Of a DNA stretch of 64,000 nucleotides, positions 28,957-38,697 are shown one piece after another. The notes under the pieces were generated by a model, which saw only the letters and a list, made by a program, of their open reading frames with translations, was not told where the DNA came from and did not search any database. The DNA comes from Clostridiaceae bacterium (GTDB lineage Bacteria > Bacillota > Clostridia > DSM-8532): the NCBI GenBank assembly GCA_012840245.1, contig DULR01000044.1, positions 1-64,000 on the forward strand, in the 5' to 3' direction. A program made the position numbers and the translations under genes. Every line of letters begins with the position of its first letter. Position 1 is the first letter of the stretch.

Positions 28957-30848
28957 ACAATTCTCTTGAACCGCTTCTCAAATTCTTTTTTATCCAGGGT
29001 CAGGATTATCGGCCTGCCATGGACACAGGTGTAGGGATTTTCCATAGCTGCAAGGCTTTCCACCAGACCCCGGATCTCTTCCCTGGACATTGATCTGTTG
29101 GCTTTGAGAGCCCCTTTGCATGAAATCATGAAAAGTGCTTCGTCACTGATGCCCGTTTGCTTTGCGCCTGTCTGGCTCCACCTGTCAAGTATCTCAATAA
29201 AATCCTGTGCTGAAAAGCTAGTGTCATAAAAATCCGGAACGCTTCTGACAATAACGGTGTTTAAACCGAATGCCTCGATTTCGAACCCGATTTTATTAAA
29301 CTCATCAAGCTTGCTCATTACAAACCCAAATTCATTTGAGTTGAGCTTTATTATATACGGTTCCAAAAGAGACTGGGAAAAACTCTCCTCCTTTTGAAGC
29401 CTGTTTTTCAGTGTTTCGAACCGTATCCTTTCATGTGCGGCATGCTGGTCTATAATATAAAGATTATCGCCTCTTTGCAGCAGAATATACGTATCGAAAG
29501 CCTGCCCCACAATGGTTGCTTCCAGAAGCTCCGTCGCACTGTTACCGCTTACGGCTGGTTCATTGTCACGGAATGGTTCTGTGGGTTCACTGATTTTCTC
29601 TTCTTCCTTTTTTGCTTCTTTAACCGCATCATGTATTTCTGTCTTTTCTATGAAAACAGGTCTGGTCGTTTTCTCTATGAACCTCGGAGGCTCCACCACC
29701 GGGCGTTTTTCTTCAAAAAGGCTTTCCTGTTTTGTCTCAGGTACATAAACAGTTTTTACTGTTTTGATTTCAGGTATTGGCCGGATCTCCTCCTGTTTTG
29801 ATACCTGGATTGTTTCAGGTTTTTCTTCCTTTAATCCGGGTTCGAAGCTTCGGATCATCGATTGGCCCAAAAGAGCACTTTCACAGCCATGGTATACAAG
29901 GCTGTAAACAGCGTTCTCATTGGCAAAACGCACCTCGAGTTTCTGTGGATGAACATTTACGTCATAGTTTCGGGGTGAGGTTGATATCATCAGGACACAG
30001 AACGGGAACTTGTTCTGCATCAGCCTGGTCTTGTAGGAATCCTCCAAGGCCTTTGACAAAATGCGATTCTTTATATATCTGCCGTTTAAGTATATGTATT
30101 GGCTGTTTCTGTTCCCTCTGGCTATCTCAGGTTTTCCAATAAACCCGGTCAGGGAAAATCCATCGGTGCTATAATCTACCGGGATCAGGGAACTGGCTAT
30201 TTCCTTGCCGAAAATACTGTATATGGTGCTCAAAAGGTCATGATTCCCAGGGGTATGGAGCTGTGTCTGACCGTTCTGGATGAATTTGAAGGAAATGCCG
30301 GGATTGGCCAGGGCAAGACGCTCGATTATATCTGATACATAGCCGGCTTCAGTGGAGTCTTTTTTCAGGAATTTATATCTGGCGGGAGTATTGTAGAAAA
30401 GATTCCTGACTATGAAGGTGGTTCCGTCAGGACAGCCGGCCTGGGCTATCGAAACCACTCGTCCTCCCTCTATTTTTAGAGTGTTTCCTACTGAGGATTC
30501 TCTGGTTTTGGAAGTTGCCTCAAGGTGCGAAACCGAAGCAACAGATGCCAGAGCCTCGCCGCGAAAGCCCATGGTGGTAAGGCTGTCCAGATCTTCGATG
30601 CGTCTTATCTTGCTGGTTGCATGGCGCTCAAAGGCAAATTCCAGGTCATCACCTTCGATACCGTTTCCATTGTCGGTGACACGTATATATGAAATGCCGC
30701 CGTTCCTGATTTCAACGGTGATCTGGGTCGCTCCTGCGTCTATGGAGTTTTCCACCATTTCCTTCACAACGGACGCAGGCCGTTCTATAACTTCGCCGGC
30801 AGCTATCTGGTTGGCAGTATTCTCATCCAGTATGACGATTTTACCCAT
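28953..30848 (-). CDS. mutL: DNA mismatch repair protein MutL
   Basis: This 631-residue protein has a GHKL ATPase N-terminal domain (IAAGEVIERPASVVKEMVENSIDAGA, DNGNGI, TMGFRGEALASVASVS), a Pro/Glu-rich linker (about 340-440), and a C-terminal domain with DQHAAHERIRFE. The last is the metal-binding endonuclease motif, so this MutL is predicted to nick DNA itself, as in organisms without MutH. The ATG follows AAAGGAG. It lies between mutS and miaA. Confidence 0.96.
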   Translation of the reverse strand: MGKIVILDENTANQIAAGEVIERPASVVKEMVENSIDAGATQITVEIRNGGISYIRVTDNGNGIEGDDLEFAFERHATSKIRRIEDLDSLTTMGFRGEALASVASVSHLEATSKTRESSVGNTLKIEGGRVVSIAQAGCPDGTTFIVRNLFYNTPARYKFLKKDSTEAGYVSDIIERLALANPGISFKFIQNGQTQLHTPGNHDLLSTIYSIFGKEIASSLIPVDYSTDGFSLTGFIGKPEIARGNRNSQYIYLNGRYIKNRILSKALEDSYKTRLMQNKFPFCVLMISTSPRNYDVNVHPQKLEVRFANENAVYSLVYHGCESALLGQSMIRSFEPGLKEEKPETIQVSKQEEIRPIPEIKTVKTVYVPETKQESLFEEKRPVVEPPRFIEKTTRPVFIEKTEIHDAVKEAKKEEEKISEPTEPFRDNEPAVSGNSATELLEATIVGQAFDTYILLQRGDNLYIIDQHAAHERIRFETLKNRLQKEESFSQSLLEPYIIKLNSNEFGFVMSKLDEFNKIGFEIEAFGLNTVIVRSVPDFYDTSFSAQDFIEILDRWSQTGAKQTGISDEALFMISCKGALKANRSMSREEIRGLVESLAAMENPYTCVHGRPIILTLDKKEFEKRFKRIV

Positions 30849-30865
30849 ATGTACTCCTTTTTAAG

Positions 30866-30894
30866 TGAGTTTAGGGGACGGACACTTTGACTCA
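30866..30894. repeat. GGGGACGG element upstream of mutL
   Basis: TGAGTTTAGGGGACGGAC followed by ACTTTGACTCA is one half of the palindromic family seen at 4881-4949 and 10246-10278. Confidence 0.75.
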
Positions 30895-30980
30895 TTTTTA
30901 CATCGGTCACCGCAAGGATCTTGTTTGCTCGTCTCTAAATACCCACGTCAATATAATTCCATCCCTCTGTACATTCATTC

Positions 30981-31034
30981 AGGACTGTCCCCTTGACAAT
31001 TAATTGTCAGAAGAACCGTCCCCGTGACAATTTA
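30981..31034. repeat. GGGGACGG inverted element at the end of mutS
   Basis: GACTGTCCCCTTGACAATTA and TGTCAGAAGAACCGTCCCC, then GTGACAATTTA, form nested inverted repeats built on GTCCCC and TTGACAATT. Read on the minus strand, the TAAATTGTCACGGGG edge contains the mutS TAA stop. Confidence 0.8.
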
Positions 31035-33635
31035 TTTTAGCTTTTGCTGGAGGCTGTAGAGCTTATTGAGAGCGTCCAACGGTGTAAGCATTGACGGGTC
31101 CAGCATTCTCAGCTCATCCAGAACATCCCGCTCGGCCTTTGATAAGGAACTGGAAGTAAACAGATCCAGTTGTCCGTCGACCGGTTTCTGCTTCTTCTTC
31201 CTGTGAGCCTGGTTGATATCTGCCTCTTCAAGCTCCTGAAGTATCATTTTGGCTCTTTCTATGACCTGCGGAGGAATCCCGGCAAGTCCTGCCACTTCAA
31301 CACCGTAGCTCTTGTCAGCGCCTCCTCTGGTGATCTTTCTCAGGAAGATGATATCCTCACCTTTCTTTTTGACCGACACGCAATAGTTTTTAATACCGTG
31401 AAGCTTGTCCTCAAGCTCGGTAAGCTCATGGTAGTGCGTGGCAAAAAGAGTCCTTGAACCAAGTCTGCTTTTATCATTTATATATTCCAAAACAGCCCAG
31501 GCAATGCTGAGACCGTCGTAGGTGCTCGTTCCCCGGCCGATTTCATCCAGTATGAGAAGGCTTCTTTCGGTGGCGTTTTCAAGGATATTGGCCACTTCGG
31601 TCATCTCGACCATAAAGGTGCTTTGACCCGAGGACAAATCATCAGATGCTCCGATTCTTGTAAAGATGCGATCCACCAGGCCGATTTTTGCATATTCTGC
31701 AGGCACGAAGCTTCCTGCCTGCGCCATCAGGCTGATCAGAGCCACCTGTCTCATGTATGTGGATTTTCCGGCCATGTTGGGACCGGTAATGATGCATATC
31801 CTGTTTTCATCGGTATCGAGCCATGTGTCGTTGGGAACGAACAGCGTATCTTCCAGCGTCTTCTCCACGACAGGATGTCTTCCGTTCCTTATCTCGATAA
31901 GTCCGCCTTCATATACCTCAGGCCGCACGTACTGGTTCCTGTCGGCGACCTCAGCCAGCGAGCAAAGGGCATCCAGCACAGCGATGCAATCGGCTGTGGT
32001 CTTAAGCCGCTTTACATGCTTAAAGGCCATATCCCTTATCTCGCAGAACAGATCATACTCTCGCTGGACGACCTTTTTCTCGGCGCCAAGAATAGTATCT
32101 TCCAGTCGTTTGAGCTTTTCCATAGTATAGCGTTCACAGTTTACCAGAGTCTGCTTTCTTATGTAATCCTCGGGAGCCTGTGAGATATTTGCCTTGGTTA
32201 TTTCTATGTAATAGCCGAAATTATCATTATATCTGATTTTAAGACTTTTTATCCCGGTCCTTTCCCTTTCTTCGGCTTCAAGCTCAGATATCCACGTCTT
32301 GCCTTCAACTGCCGCTTTTCTGTATTCATCCACCTGCTGGTCATATCCGTCTTTAATGATCCCGCCTTCTTTGACCGAGAGGGGCGCATCCTCATGTATA
32401 GCCGCTTCTATCAGGTCATGGAGATCCTCCAGCAGGTCCAGCCTTTCATATATCTGGCCGTTGAGGCCCGATCTCAGGCCTTGCAGAAGCTCCTTAACAT
32501 ATGGCAGTTTTGCCAATGAGGCCTTAATTGCCAGCAGATCTCTGGCGTTTATGTTACCGTAAACAAGCTTCGAAGTCAGCCTCTCTATATCATATACACC
32601 TTTTAAATGCTCCATCAGCTCGTTTCTGACAATGAAGCTTTCTTTGAGCTCCGCAACCGCATCGAGCCTGAGCCGTATCTCATCAACATCCAGAAGGGGC
32701 TGTTCCAGCCAGTGTCTCAGCTTTCTTCCGCCCATGGAGGTCGTAGTTTTGTCAAGGACCCACAAGAGAGAGCCTTTTTTCCTGGAATCCCTCATGGTTT
32801 CGGTGATTTCAAGGCTTCTTCTGGAAGCGCTGTCGAGCATCATATACTGCTCTATTTTATATATCTGAACTTTCTCGATATGCTTCAGATCGACTTTCTG
32901 GGTAGACTCCAGATATGACAGAAGTGCTCCGGCTGCGCATTGGGCAAGCTCTAGATTTGAAAACGGGTTTTCTCCGAAGATCTCCATCAGCCTGTCATGG
33001 CTCGCATTCAGCGAAAACAGCTCATCTTCCACTACCGACGGCTCGATTTTGAGGTAGTCGATGAACATAGACTTGTATTCAGGTCTGCTTAAAAGATCTC
33101 TGTTCGTAATGATTTCCGATGGTTTATATCTGGATATCTCATCGACAAGCTTGGCAACCGAGCTTCCCCAGGTGATCTGGGTGGCGTAAAACTCTCCCGT
33201 CGAAACATCGGCTACCGCGATCCCGTAATAAATCTGCTGGTAATATACAGCCATCAGATAGTTGTTTTTCTTCTCGTCAAGCATAGCCGGGTCGGTAACG
33301 GTGCCCGGGGTGATGACCCTGGTCACATCACGCCTGACTATACCCTTGGCCAAAGCAGGATCTTCCATCTGATCGCAGATAGCCACCTTGTAGCCCTTTG
33401 CCAGAAGGCGCGCTATGTACGTATTCACCGAATGGTAAGGCACTCCGCACATGGGTGCCCGTTCCTCAAGTCCGCAATCCCTGCCGGTGAGAGTTATCTC
33501 CAGTTCCTTTGACGCGATCTCTGCGTCGGAAAAGAACATCTCATAAAAATCCCCCAGTCTGAACAGCAGGATGCTGTCCTTGTATCTTTCCTTTATTTCC
33601 ATATACTGCTGCATCATCGGAGTCAGCTTAGCCAA
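31032..33635 (-). CDS. mutS: DNA mismatch repair protein MutS
   Basis: This 867-residue MutS1 has the mismatch-sensing N-terminal motif FRLGDFYEMFFSDA (Phe-x-Glu as FYE), the clamp region, Walker A GPNMAGKSTYMRQ, Walker B LLILDEIGRGTSTYDG and a C-terminal helix-turn-helix. The start is TTG behind GGGGGGTTAG and gives the family sequence MAKLTPMMQQY. It overlaps the end of miaB by 8 bp and precedes mutL, a standard clostridial order. Confidence 0.96.
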   Translation of the reverse strand: MAKLTPMMQQYMEIKERYKDSILLFRLGDFYEMFFSDAEIASKELEITLTGRDCGLEERAPMCGVPYHSVNTYIARLLAKGYKVAICDQMEDPALAKGIVRRDVTRVITPGTVTDPAMLDEKKNNYLMAVYYQQIYYGIAVADVSTGEFYATQITWGSSVAKLVDEISRYKPSEIITNRDLLSRPEYKSMFIDYLKIEPSVVEDELFSLNASHDRLMEIFGENPFSNLELAQCAAGALLSYLESTQKVDLKHIEKVQIYKIEQYMMLDSASRRSLEITETMRDSRKKGSLLWVLDKTTTSMGGRKLRHWLEQPLLDVDEIRLRLDAVAELKESFIVRNELMEHLKGVYDIERLTSKLVYGNINARDLLAIKASLAKLPYVKELLQGLRSGLNGQIYERLDLLEDLHDLIEAAIHEDAPLSVKEGGIIKDGYDQQVDEYRKAAVEGKTWISELEAEERERTGIKSLKIRYNDNFGYYIEITKANISQAPEDYIRKQTLVNCERYTMEKLKRLEDTILGAEKKVVQREYDLFCEIRDMAFKHVKRLKTTADCIAVLDALCSLAEVADRNQYVRPEVYEGGLIEIRNGRHPVVEKTLEDTLFVPNDTWLDTDENRICIITGPNMAGKSTYMRQVALISLMAQAGSFVPAEYAKIGLVDRIFTRIGASDDLSSGQSTFMVEMTEVANILENATERSLLILDEIGRGTSTYDGLSIAWAVLEYINDKSRLGSRTLFATHYHELTELEDKLHGIKNYCVSVKKKGEDIIFLRKITRGGADKSYGVEVAGLAGIPPQVIERAKMILQELEEADINQAHRKKKQKPVDGQLDLFTSSSLSKAERDVLDELRMLDPSMLTPLDALNKLYSLQQKLK

Positions 33636-35103
33636 GTTTTCTAACCCCCCTGCCTTCCAGCCAGAAGGCTCCTGCGCGGATTATCTCCACTTCCGCAAAG
33701 TCGCCCTTTTCTATGCCTTCGGCTTTGAAATTGACCAGACGGTTCGTTCTGGTACGACCCGACAGGATCTCAGGATTTTGCTTGCTTGGCCCGTCCACCA
33801 GGACTTCAAGGATTTGCCCTTCGGTTTTCCTGGCCAGATCGGTAGCTATGGCTGTCTGCAGATCCACCAGCGTTTTGAATCGTTTGCTTATTACATCCAG
33901 TGGTGTGGTCTGCTCCAGTTTAGCCGCAGGAGTTCCTTTTCTGGGTGAATATATGAACATGAAAGCAGCATCATACCCCACTTTCCTCACGACATCCAAT
34001 GTATCCTCAAAGTCTTCTTCGGTCTCTCCGGGGAAGCCTACTATGATATCGGTGGTGAGGGCTATATCGGGTACGGCTTTTTTTATTTTGTCAACCAAAG
34101 ACAGGTAATGCTCCTTGGTATATCTGCGGTTCATCTTTTCAAGTATGCGGGTGCTGCCCGACTGGACCGGCAAATGGAGATGATTGCATACCTTGCTGCA
34201 GTTTTTCATGGCATCGATCAGACTGTCCGAAAGATCCTTGGGATGGGATGTCATAAATCTAACCCTTTTGATTCCGTCGATATCTTCTATTGCATAGAGA
34301 AGCCTTGCAAACAGATCTTTTTCTCCCAGATCGTTGCCATAGGAGTTAACATTCTGGCCAAGAAGTGTCACTTCCTTGCAGCCGTCGGCTGCGAGTGCCC
34401 TGATCTCAGACAATATATCATCCATGCTCCTGCTTCTTTCCCGTCCCCGCACATGAGGAACGATGCAGTAGGAGCAAAAATTATTGCATCCATAGATTAT
34501 GCTGACCCATGCCTTATGCTTCTCGGTACGTTTTATGGGAAGGTCCTCAATTATCCTTTCTCCCTTTTCCCAGACCTCAAAGACTTTTTTTCCGGTCGTC
34601 AGATGCCGGTGCAGAAGTTCCGGGAAAGTGTGTATATTATGTGTTCCGAACACGATTTTAACATTATGATATGATTTTCTGATTTTCTCGACCACATGAG
34701 GCTGCTGCATCATGCAGCCGCAGGCCACGATGAACGATCCTTTTTCGGCACATTCGCCCGAAAGTGCGCCGATATGCCCGTAAATGCGCTCTTCGGCATT
34801 CTCACGGACACAACAGGTAACGAATACTATGATATCGGCAGGATCATCTTTGGATACCTCTTCAAATCCCATATCGGTGAGCATGCCAGCAATTGTCTCG
34901 GAGTCGCGCTCATTCATCTGACAGCCGAAAACATCTATCCTGAACTTCCTTGTTTTCCCCGTTTCAAGGGTATATACCGTATTCAGGTTCCTAACCTGTT
35001 CGACCCAGTCTGAAAATTCGGGGGCGTTATCCACACCCAGTACACCTGCTGAAGACTTGCTTGTCCTAAGTATGAATTTATCTTTATTCGTTTTTGCTTC
35101 CAA
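33628..35103 (-). CDS. miaB: tRNA-2-methylthio-N6-dimethylallyladenosine synthase
   Basis: MiaB adds the 2-methylthio group to i6A37 made by MiaA. The 491-residue protein has an N-terminal UPF0004 domain with FGCQMNERDSE, a second cluster Cys in CCVREN, the radical-SAM motif CNNFCSYCIVPHVRGRERS and a C-terminal TRAM domain (about 425-488; EGQILEVLVDGPSK...GRTRTNRLVNF). The start is TTG with a weak site, and the first about 50 residues before the conserved domain are uncertain. Confidence 0.94.
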   Translation of the reverse strand: MEAKTNKDKFILRTSKSSAGVLGVDNAPEFSDWVEQVRNLNTVYTLETGKTRKFRIDVFGCQMNERDSETIAGMLTDMGFEEVSKDDPADIIVFVTCCVRENAEERIYGHIGALSGECAEKGSFIVACGCMMQQPHVVEKIRKSYHNVKIVFGTHNIHTFPELLHRHLTTGKKVFEVWEKGERIIEDLPIKRTEKHKAWVSIIYGCNNFCSYCIVPHVRGRERSRSMDDILSEIRALAADGCKEVTLLGQNVNSYGNDLGEKDLFARLLYAIEDIDGIKRVRFMTSHPKDLSDSLIDAMKNCSKVCNHLHLPVQSGSTRILEKMNRRYTKEHYLSLVDKIKKAVPDIALTTDIIVGFPGETEEDFEDTLDVVRKVGYDAAFMFIYSPRKGTPAAKLEQTTPLDVISKRFKTLVDLQTAIATDLARKTEGQILEVLVDGPSKQNPEILSGRTRTNRLVNFKAEGIEKGDFAEVEIIRAGAFWLEGRGVRKLG

Positions 35104-35210
35104 CTTTCGATAACCCTTTCTTTTTGTCCCTTAAAGTGCATAAAAAATCTTGTCTTTTTTAATCTGCATCAATATCATAACAAAAATGCAGTCAAAATAA
35201 AAGTGCGCAA

Positions 35211-35264
35211 AAGGGACGGAGGCTTTTACTCAAATGAGTGCAAGTCTCCGTCCCCAAAACTCTT
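35211..35264. repeat. GGGGACGG palindrome beside the Bax-inhibitor gene
   Basis: GGGACGGAGGCTTTTACTCA and TGAGTGCAAGTCTCCGTCCC form an inverted repeat ending about 8 bp from the stop codon of the gene at 35272. It is the same family as 4881-4949. A simpler hairpin, AAGGGGA/TCCCCTT, lies at 36051-36075. Confidence 0.8.
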
Positions 35265-35271
35265 TCAGGTT

Positions 35272-35991
35272 TTATTTTCTTCTGTTGGTGAATCTCAGAA
35301 TGGTCAGGAAAAGATTGATGAAATCAAGATACAGGCGCAGCGCACCGATTATGCCGAGATTCCTTCTGAGAACATGGTCCCCTTCGGTACCGAAATAGTA
35401 TGCCTTAAGGCTCTGCATGTCATAAGCCGTCAGTCCGAGGAATACGAAGAGGCTGATGATGCTGATGAACCATTCCAGTCCGCTGCTGCGAAGGAATATA
35501 TTAACCAATGACAGTATTACCAGACCTATAAGGCCCATGATCAAAATGCCTCTGAACTGAGTCAGATCGGCTTTCGTGAAATAACCGTAAACGCACATCA
35601 CGCCGAATGTAGCCGCAGTAACTGCGAATGCGGTCGCGAGGGATTGCTGCGTATATACCAGGAAGATCACAGACAGGGTGATTCCGTTCAAAGCGGCATA
35701 TATCAGGAACATGCCTATGGCCGTTCCGTATCTGAGCCTTGTGATCCGCGCTGAAAGAACAGACACGAGTATGATCTCACCTATCATCAATCCGAAGAAC
35801 AGGAACCTGTTTCCCAGGATAATGCTTATCAGATTCAAATCGGTTGCTACATAATATGCGACACCGGCAGACAGCAGAAGACCTATGAACATCCAGCCGA
35901 AGACCTTTGAAATGAATGCATTCATCCCTCTGACTGTCGCAAACTCTTCTTCGAAGGTTCTGACGTTGTAATTGCCGTAATTATCCTGCAT
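35272..35991 (-). CDS. Bax inhibitor-1 family membrane protein
   Basis: This 239-residue protein has about seven transmembrane segments and the BI-1/YccA pattern: FISKVFGWMFIGLLLSAGVAYYVA, TAYDMQSLK near residue 190, and an ending with LRLYLDFINLFLTILRFTNRRK. Family members are pH-sensitive calcium leak channels or modulators of membrane proteases. The specific role here is not known. AGAGAGGTG precedes the ATG. It appears to be a single-gene unit. Confidence 0.9.
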   Translation of the reverse strand: MQDNYGNYNVRTFEEEFATVRGMNAFISKVFGWMFIGLLLSAGVAYYVATDLNLISIILGNRFLFFGLMIGEIILVSVLSARITRLRYGTAIGMFLIYAALNGITLSVIFLVYTQQSLATAFAVTAATFGVMCVYGYFTKADLTQFRGILIMGLIGLVILSLVNIFLRSSGLEWFISIISLFVFLGLTAYDMQSLKAYYFGTEGDHVLRRNLGIIGALRLYLDFINLFLTILRFTNRRK

Positions 35992-36107
35992 ATTTTATCA
36001 CCTCTCTATAAATTATACTTCTTCGGTATAATTATATACTAAAATCGAACAAGGGGACAGCGATTTTATCCCCTTATTGGCATAAAATGCCTGTCGATCA
36101 TCTTGTA

Positions 36108-36884
36108 TCACCAGGCAGGGAAGGAAGCCAGAAGACTGAGGATATCTTTTTTATACTCTGAAAACTGGGGAGTCAATATCATATCCCTTTTCCTGGGTCG
36201 TTCAAAATCTATCTGCACCACGCCGTTCACCGTTCCAGGCCTGTCACTCAAGACTACCACTCTGTCGGACAGATATATGGCCTCATCAATGTCATGGGTG
36301 ACGAAAAGAACGGTTTTCCTGTGTTTTTCCCAGACCGAAATAAGCCAGTCCTGCATCTGCATCCTGGTGATCTCGTCCAATGACCCGAAAGGCTCATCCA
36401 AAAGCATTATTTCGCCATCCATTAGATAAGTCCTCAGCAAAGCTGCCCGTTGCCTCATACCTCCGGACAGCTGCCGGGGTCTGTAGTTCTCGAAGCCGGA
36501 AAGGCCGAACTCCTGAACAAGCGGCTTTATTTCTTCCCTGGCCTTTTTCAGATCTCCTTTTTTGATCTCTATGGGCAGAAGTACATTCGACAGCATGGAC
36601 CTCCAAGGCATAAGACAATCCTTCTGGAGCATGTAGCAGACCGGCACCCTTTTATGCCTGGGATTGATCCCTCCAAGAAGTATCTCTCCCTCATAATCAT
36701 GCTCAAGGCCGGCAATCAGCCTTAAGAGTGTGCTTTTTCCGCATCCGCTGGGGCCCAGCAATGAAACGAATTCATTTTCAAAAACCTCCAGGTTTACGTC
36801 TGACAACACTCTGAGGCTGCTTTCGCCTTCTTCGGACCCTGTATAATCCATATTAAGACCGGTTATCCTGATTTTGCAGTCCAT
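36108..36884 (-). CDS. thiZ: ABC transporter ATP-binding protein (thiamine-precursor type)
   Basis: This 258-residue ATPase of the nitrate/taurine/HMP uptake family has Walker A GPSGCGKST (about 43-51), the Q-loop in YMLQKDCLMPWRS, signature LSGGMRQR, Walker B IMLLDEPFGSLD and the switch His in FVTHDIDEA. It is the last of four genes behind a TPP riboswitch, so it most likely powers uptake of a thiamine pyrimidine precursor. The substrate is inferred from context. Confidence 0.85.
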   Translation of the reverse strand: MDCKIRITGLNMDYTGSEEGESSLRVLSDVNLEVFENEFVSLLGPSGCGKSTLLRLIAGLEHDYEGEILLGGINPRHKRVPVCYMLQKDCLMPWRSMLSNVLLPIEIKKGDLKKAREEIKPLVQEFGLSGFENYRPRQLSGGMRQRAALLRTYLMDGEIMLLDEPFGSLDEITRMQMQDWLISVWEKHRKTVLFVTHDIDEAIYLSDRVVVLSDRPGTVNGVVQIDFERPRKRDMILTPQFSEYKKDILSLLASFPAW

Positions 36885-36893
36885 ATCAACCTT

Positions 36894-37892
36894 CTATTTT
36901 ATAAATTCATTGGTATAAGCTTTGGTCACATCAATGTTTTCTTCGATAAAGCCGTTTTCATACATCCAATCGGTATACCGCTGCCAGACTTCCTGCTTCT
37001 GCAATCCCCATTTTTCTGCATCCCCTTTGTAGTGCTCTGCCAGGAATCTCTGGCTCTCCACAACAAGCTCCCTGTTCAGCTCAGGAACTGCTGAGATCAT
37101 TATTTCCGCAGCCTCGTCGGGATTTTCGATAGCGAACTCATATCCTTTTATCGTAGCCTTCATAAATGATTCTGCAAGTTCTTTATTATTTTTTAAAATA
37201 TCCTCGTTTGTAATGATCACCGGAGTGTAATAGTCAAAGACAGGCGCTATCCTGCCCAGATCGATATAGTTGAGCTCTATCCCCTTAAGCTTGGCTTCGA
37301 TCCCTGCCCAGCCTTCAAAGATCCATGCAAAATCTATCTGTCCTGAAGCGCTTGCCTGGAAGAAATCTGCATCTCCGGTAGTCATGATGTTGACCTTCGA
37401 AAAATCGGCTCCCTCCTGATCCATTAGGTATTTGATGGTCGCTATCTCTGTTTCGGAGCCCCAGCCTCCATATGTCTTTCCTTCGAAGTCCTTAGGCGAA
37501 AGGATGTTTTTCTCTTTAAGTGAGGCAAATCCCGATGTATTGTGCTGGATAACAGCTGCAATGGAAACCAGAGGCACACCTGCAGCTCTCGCATAGGTCA
37601 CGCCTTCCTGATAGCTTATACCGAACTGCGCTTTGCCAGAGGCTACGATCGTGTCGCTGGAACCTTCCTGGGGTTGTATTATCTCGACTTCAAGTCCCTG
37701 ATCCCTGTAAAAACCTTTTTCCTTTGCGACATAGATCCCGGTATGATTGGTATTTGGTGCCCAGTCCAGAACAAATGTAACCTTTTCCGGAGTATCAGGC
37801 TTCTTCCCTGATGAGCATGCGGTGAATGCAATAACAAAAGCAATGATTATGATAAACGATACGATCGGTTTTATCATCTTTCCTGTTTTCAT
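36894..37892 (-). CDS. thiY: ABC transporter substrate-binding lipoprotein (thiamine-precursor type)
   Basis: This 332-residue NMT1/ThiY-like binding protein has a signal peptide (IVSFIIIIAFVIA) and lipobox FTAC, so it is anchored outside the membrane. The mature part starts with VTFVLDWAPNTNHTGIYVA, typical of the pyrimidine-binding ThiY/NMT1 group, and has GGWGSETE. The ATG at 37892 follows AAAGGAAG; a start 11 codons upstream lies inside the permease gene. The exact ligand (HMP or formylaminopyrimidine) is inferred. Confidence 0.87.
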   Translation of the reverse strand: MKTGKMIKPIVSFIIIIAFVIAFTACSSGKKPDTPEKVTFVLDWAPNTNHTGIYVAKEKGFYRDQGLEVEIIQPQEGSSDTIVASGKAQFGISYQEGVTYARAAGVPLVSIAAVIQHNTSGFASLKEKNILSPKDFEGKTYGGWGSETEIATIKYLMDQEGADFSKVNIMTTGDADFFQASASGQIDFAWIFEGWAGIEAKLKGIELNYIDLGRIAPVFDYYTPVIITNEDILKNNKELAESFMKATIKGYEFAIENPDEAAEIMISAVPELNRELVVESQRFLAEHYKGDAEKWGLQKQEVWQRYTDWMYENGFIEENIDVTKAYTNEFIK

Positions 37893-37911
37893 TCGACTTC
37901 TTCCTTTCTCT

Positions 37912-38697
37912 TTATATATCAGCATGGTTTATTATCTTTTTTTCAATCAATTCTATAAGCTTGTACAATCCCAGGCTCAATACCACTATCAGAACCACGT
38001 CGGCAAAAAGCGCTGCTGTCCTGAAGCTGGTCATGGCACGTGTCATGAATATCCCAAGTCCTTTTTTTGCTCCCACCCATTCTGAGATCACGGCACCCAT
38101 GATACTGTAGGTGGCAGCGATCTTCAAACCTGAAAACAGCCCTGGCAAAGCCTTCGGTATCCTTGCAAGCACAAAGCTTTTCCATCTGCCAGCACCCATC
38201 ACCCTTAGCATAAAATCCATGTCCTCGTCCACCTTTAAAAGGTCCTGGGCAAAAGTAACGGCTATAGGGAAGAAACATACCAGTACGATGATGATCACTT
38301 TAGGCAGAAAACCAAAACCGAACCAGACGGCAAACAGAGGGGCCAATACGATCAGCGGTATGGTCTGGGATACCACGAATATCGGGTAAAGAGCTATCCT
38401 GACCGGTTCACAGAATCCCATAAGCAGGCCGAAGCATATTCCCGCGACAACAGCTATGCCGAAACCGGCAAAAGCCTCCCCTAAGGTCACAAGTGCATGA
38501 GAAAGCAGCAGCTCCCTCTCCTTATAAAGCGATCTGAGAATATTTACTGGCCCTGGCAGAATAAAGGCTTCGATGTCAAAAATATCAACTGCCAGCTGCC
38601 AAAGCACTATAAAGGCAAGCGCAACGGCAACAGGCATGATTTTTAGTTTCAGTTTTCTTTCCTTACTCTTTTTTCCTGTACTTTCCGACTTTTTCAT
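37912..38697 (-). CDS. thiX: ABC transporter permease (thiamine-precursor type)
   Basis: This 261-residue BPD-type permease has about six membrane segments after a Lys-rich cytoplasmic N-terminus. The EAA-loop region is MRVMGAGRWKSFVLARIPKALPGLFSGLKIA. It lies between the thiamine-binding protein (overlapping by about 35 bp) and the binding lipoprotein (20 bp), so all four are one operon under TPP control. Confidence 0.87.
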   Translation of the reverse strand: MKKSESTGKKSKERKLKLKIMPVAVALAFIVLWQLAVDIFDIEAFILPGPVNILRSLYKERELLLSHALVTLGEAFAGFGIAVVAGICFGLLMGFCEPVRIALYPIFVVSQTIPLIVLAPLFAVWFGFGFLPKVIIIVLVCFFPIAVTFAQDLLKVDEDMDFMLRVMGAGRWKSFVLARIPKALPGLFSGLKIAATYSIMGAVISEWVGAKKGLGIFMTRAMTSFRTAALFADVVLIVVLSLGLYKLIELIEKKIINHADI

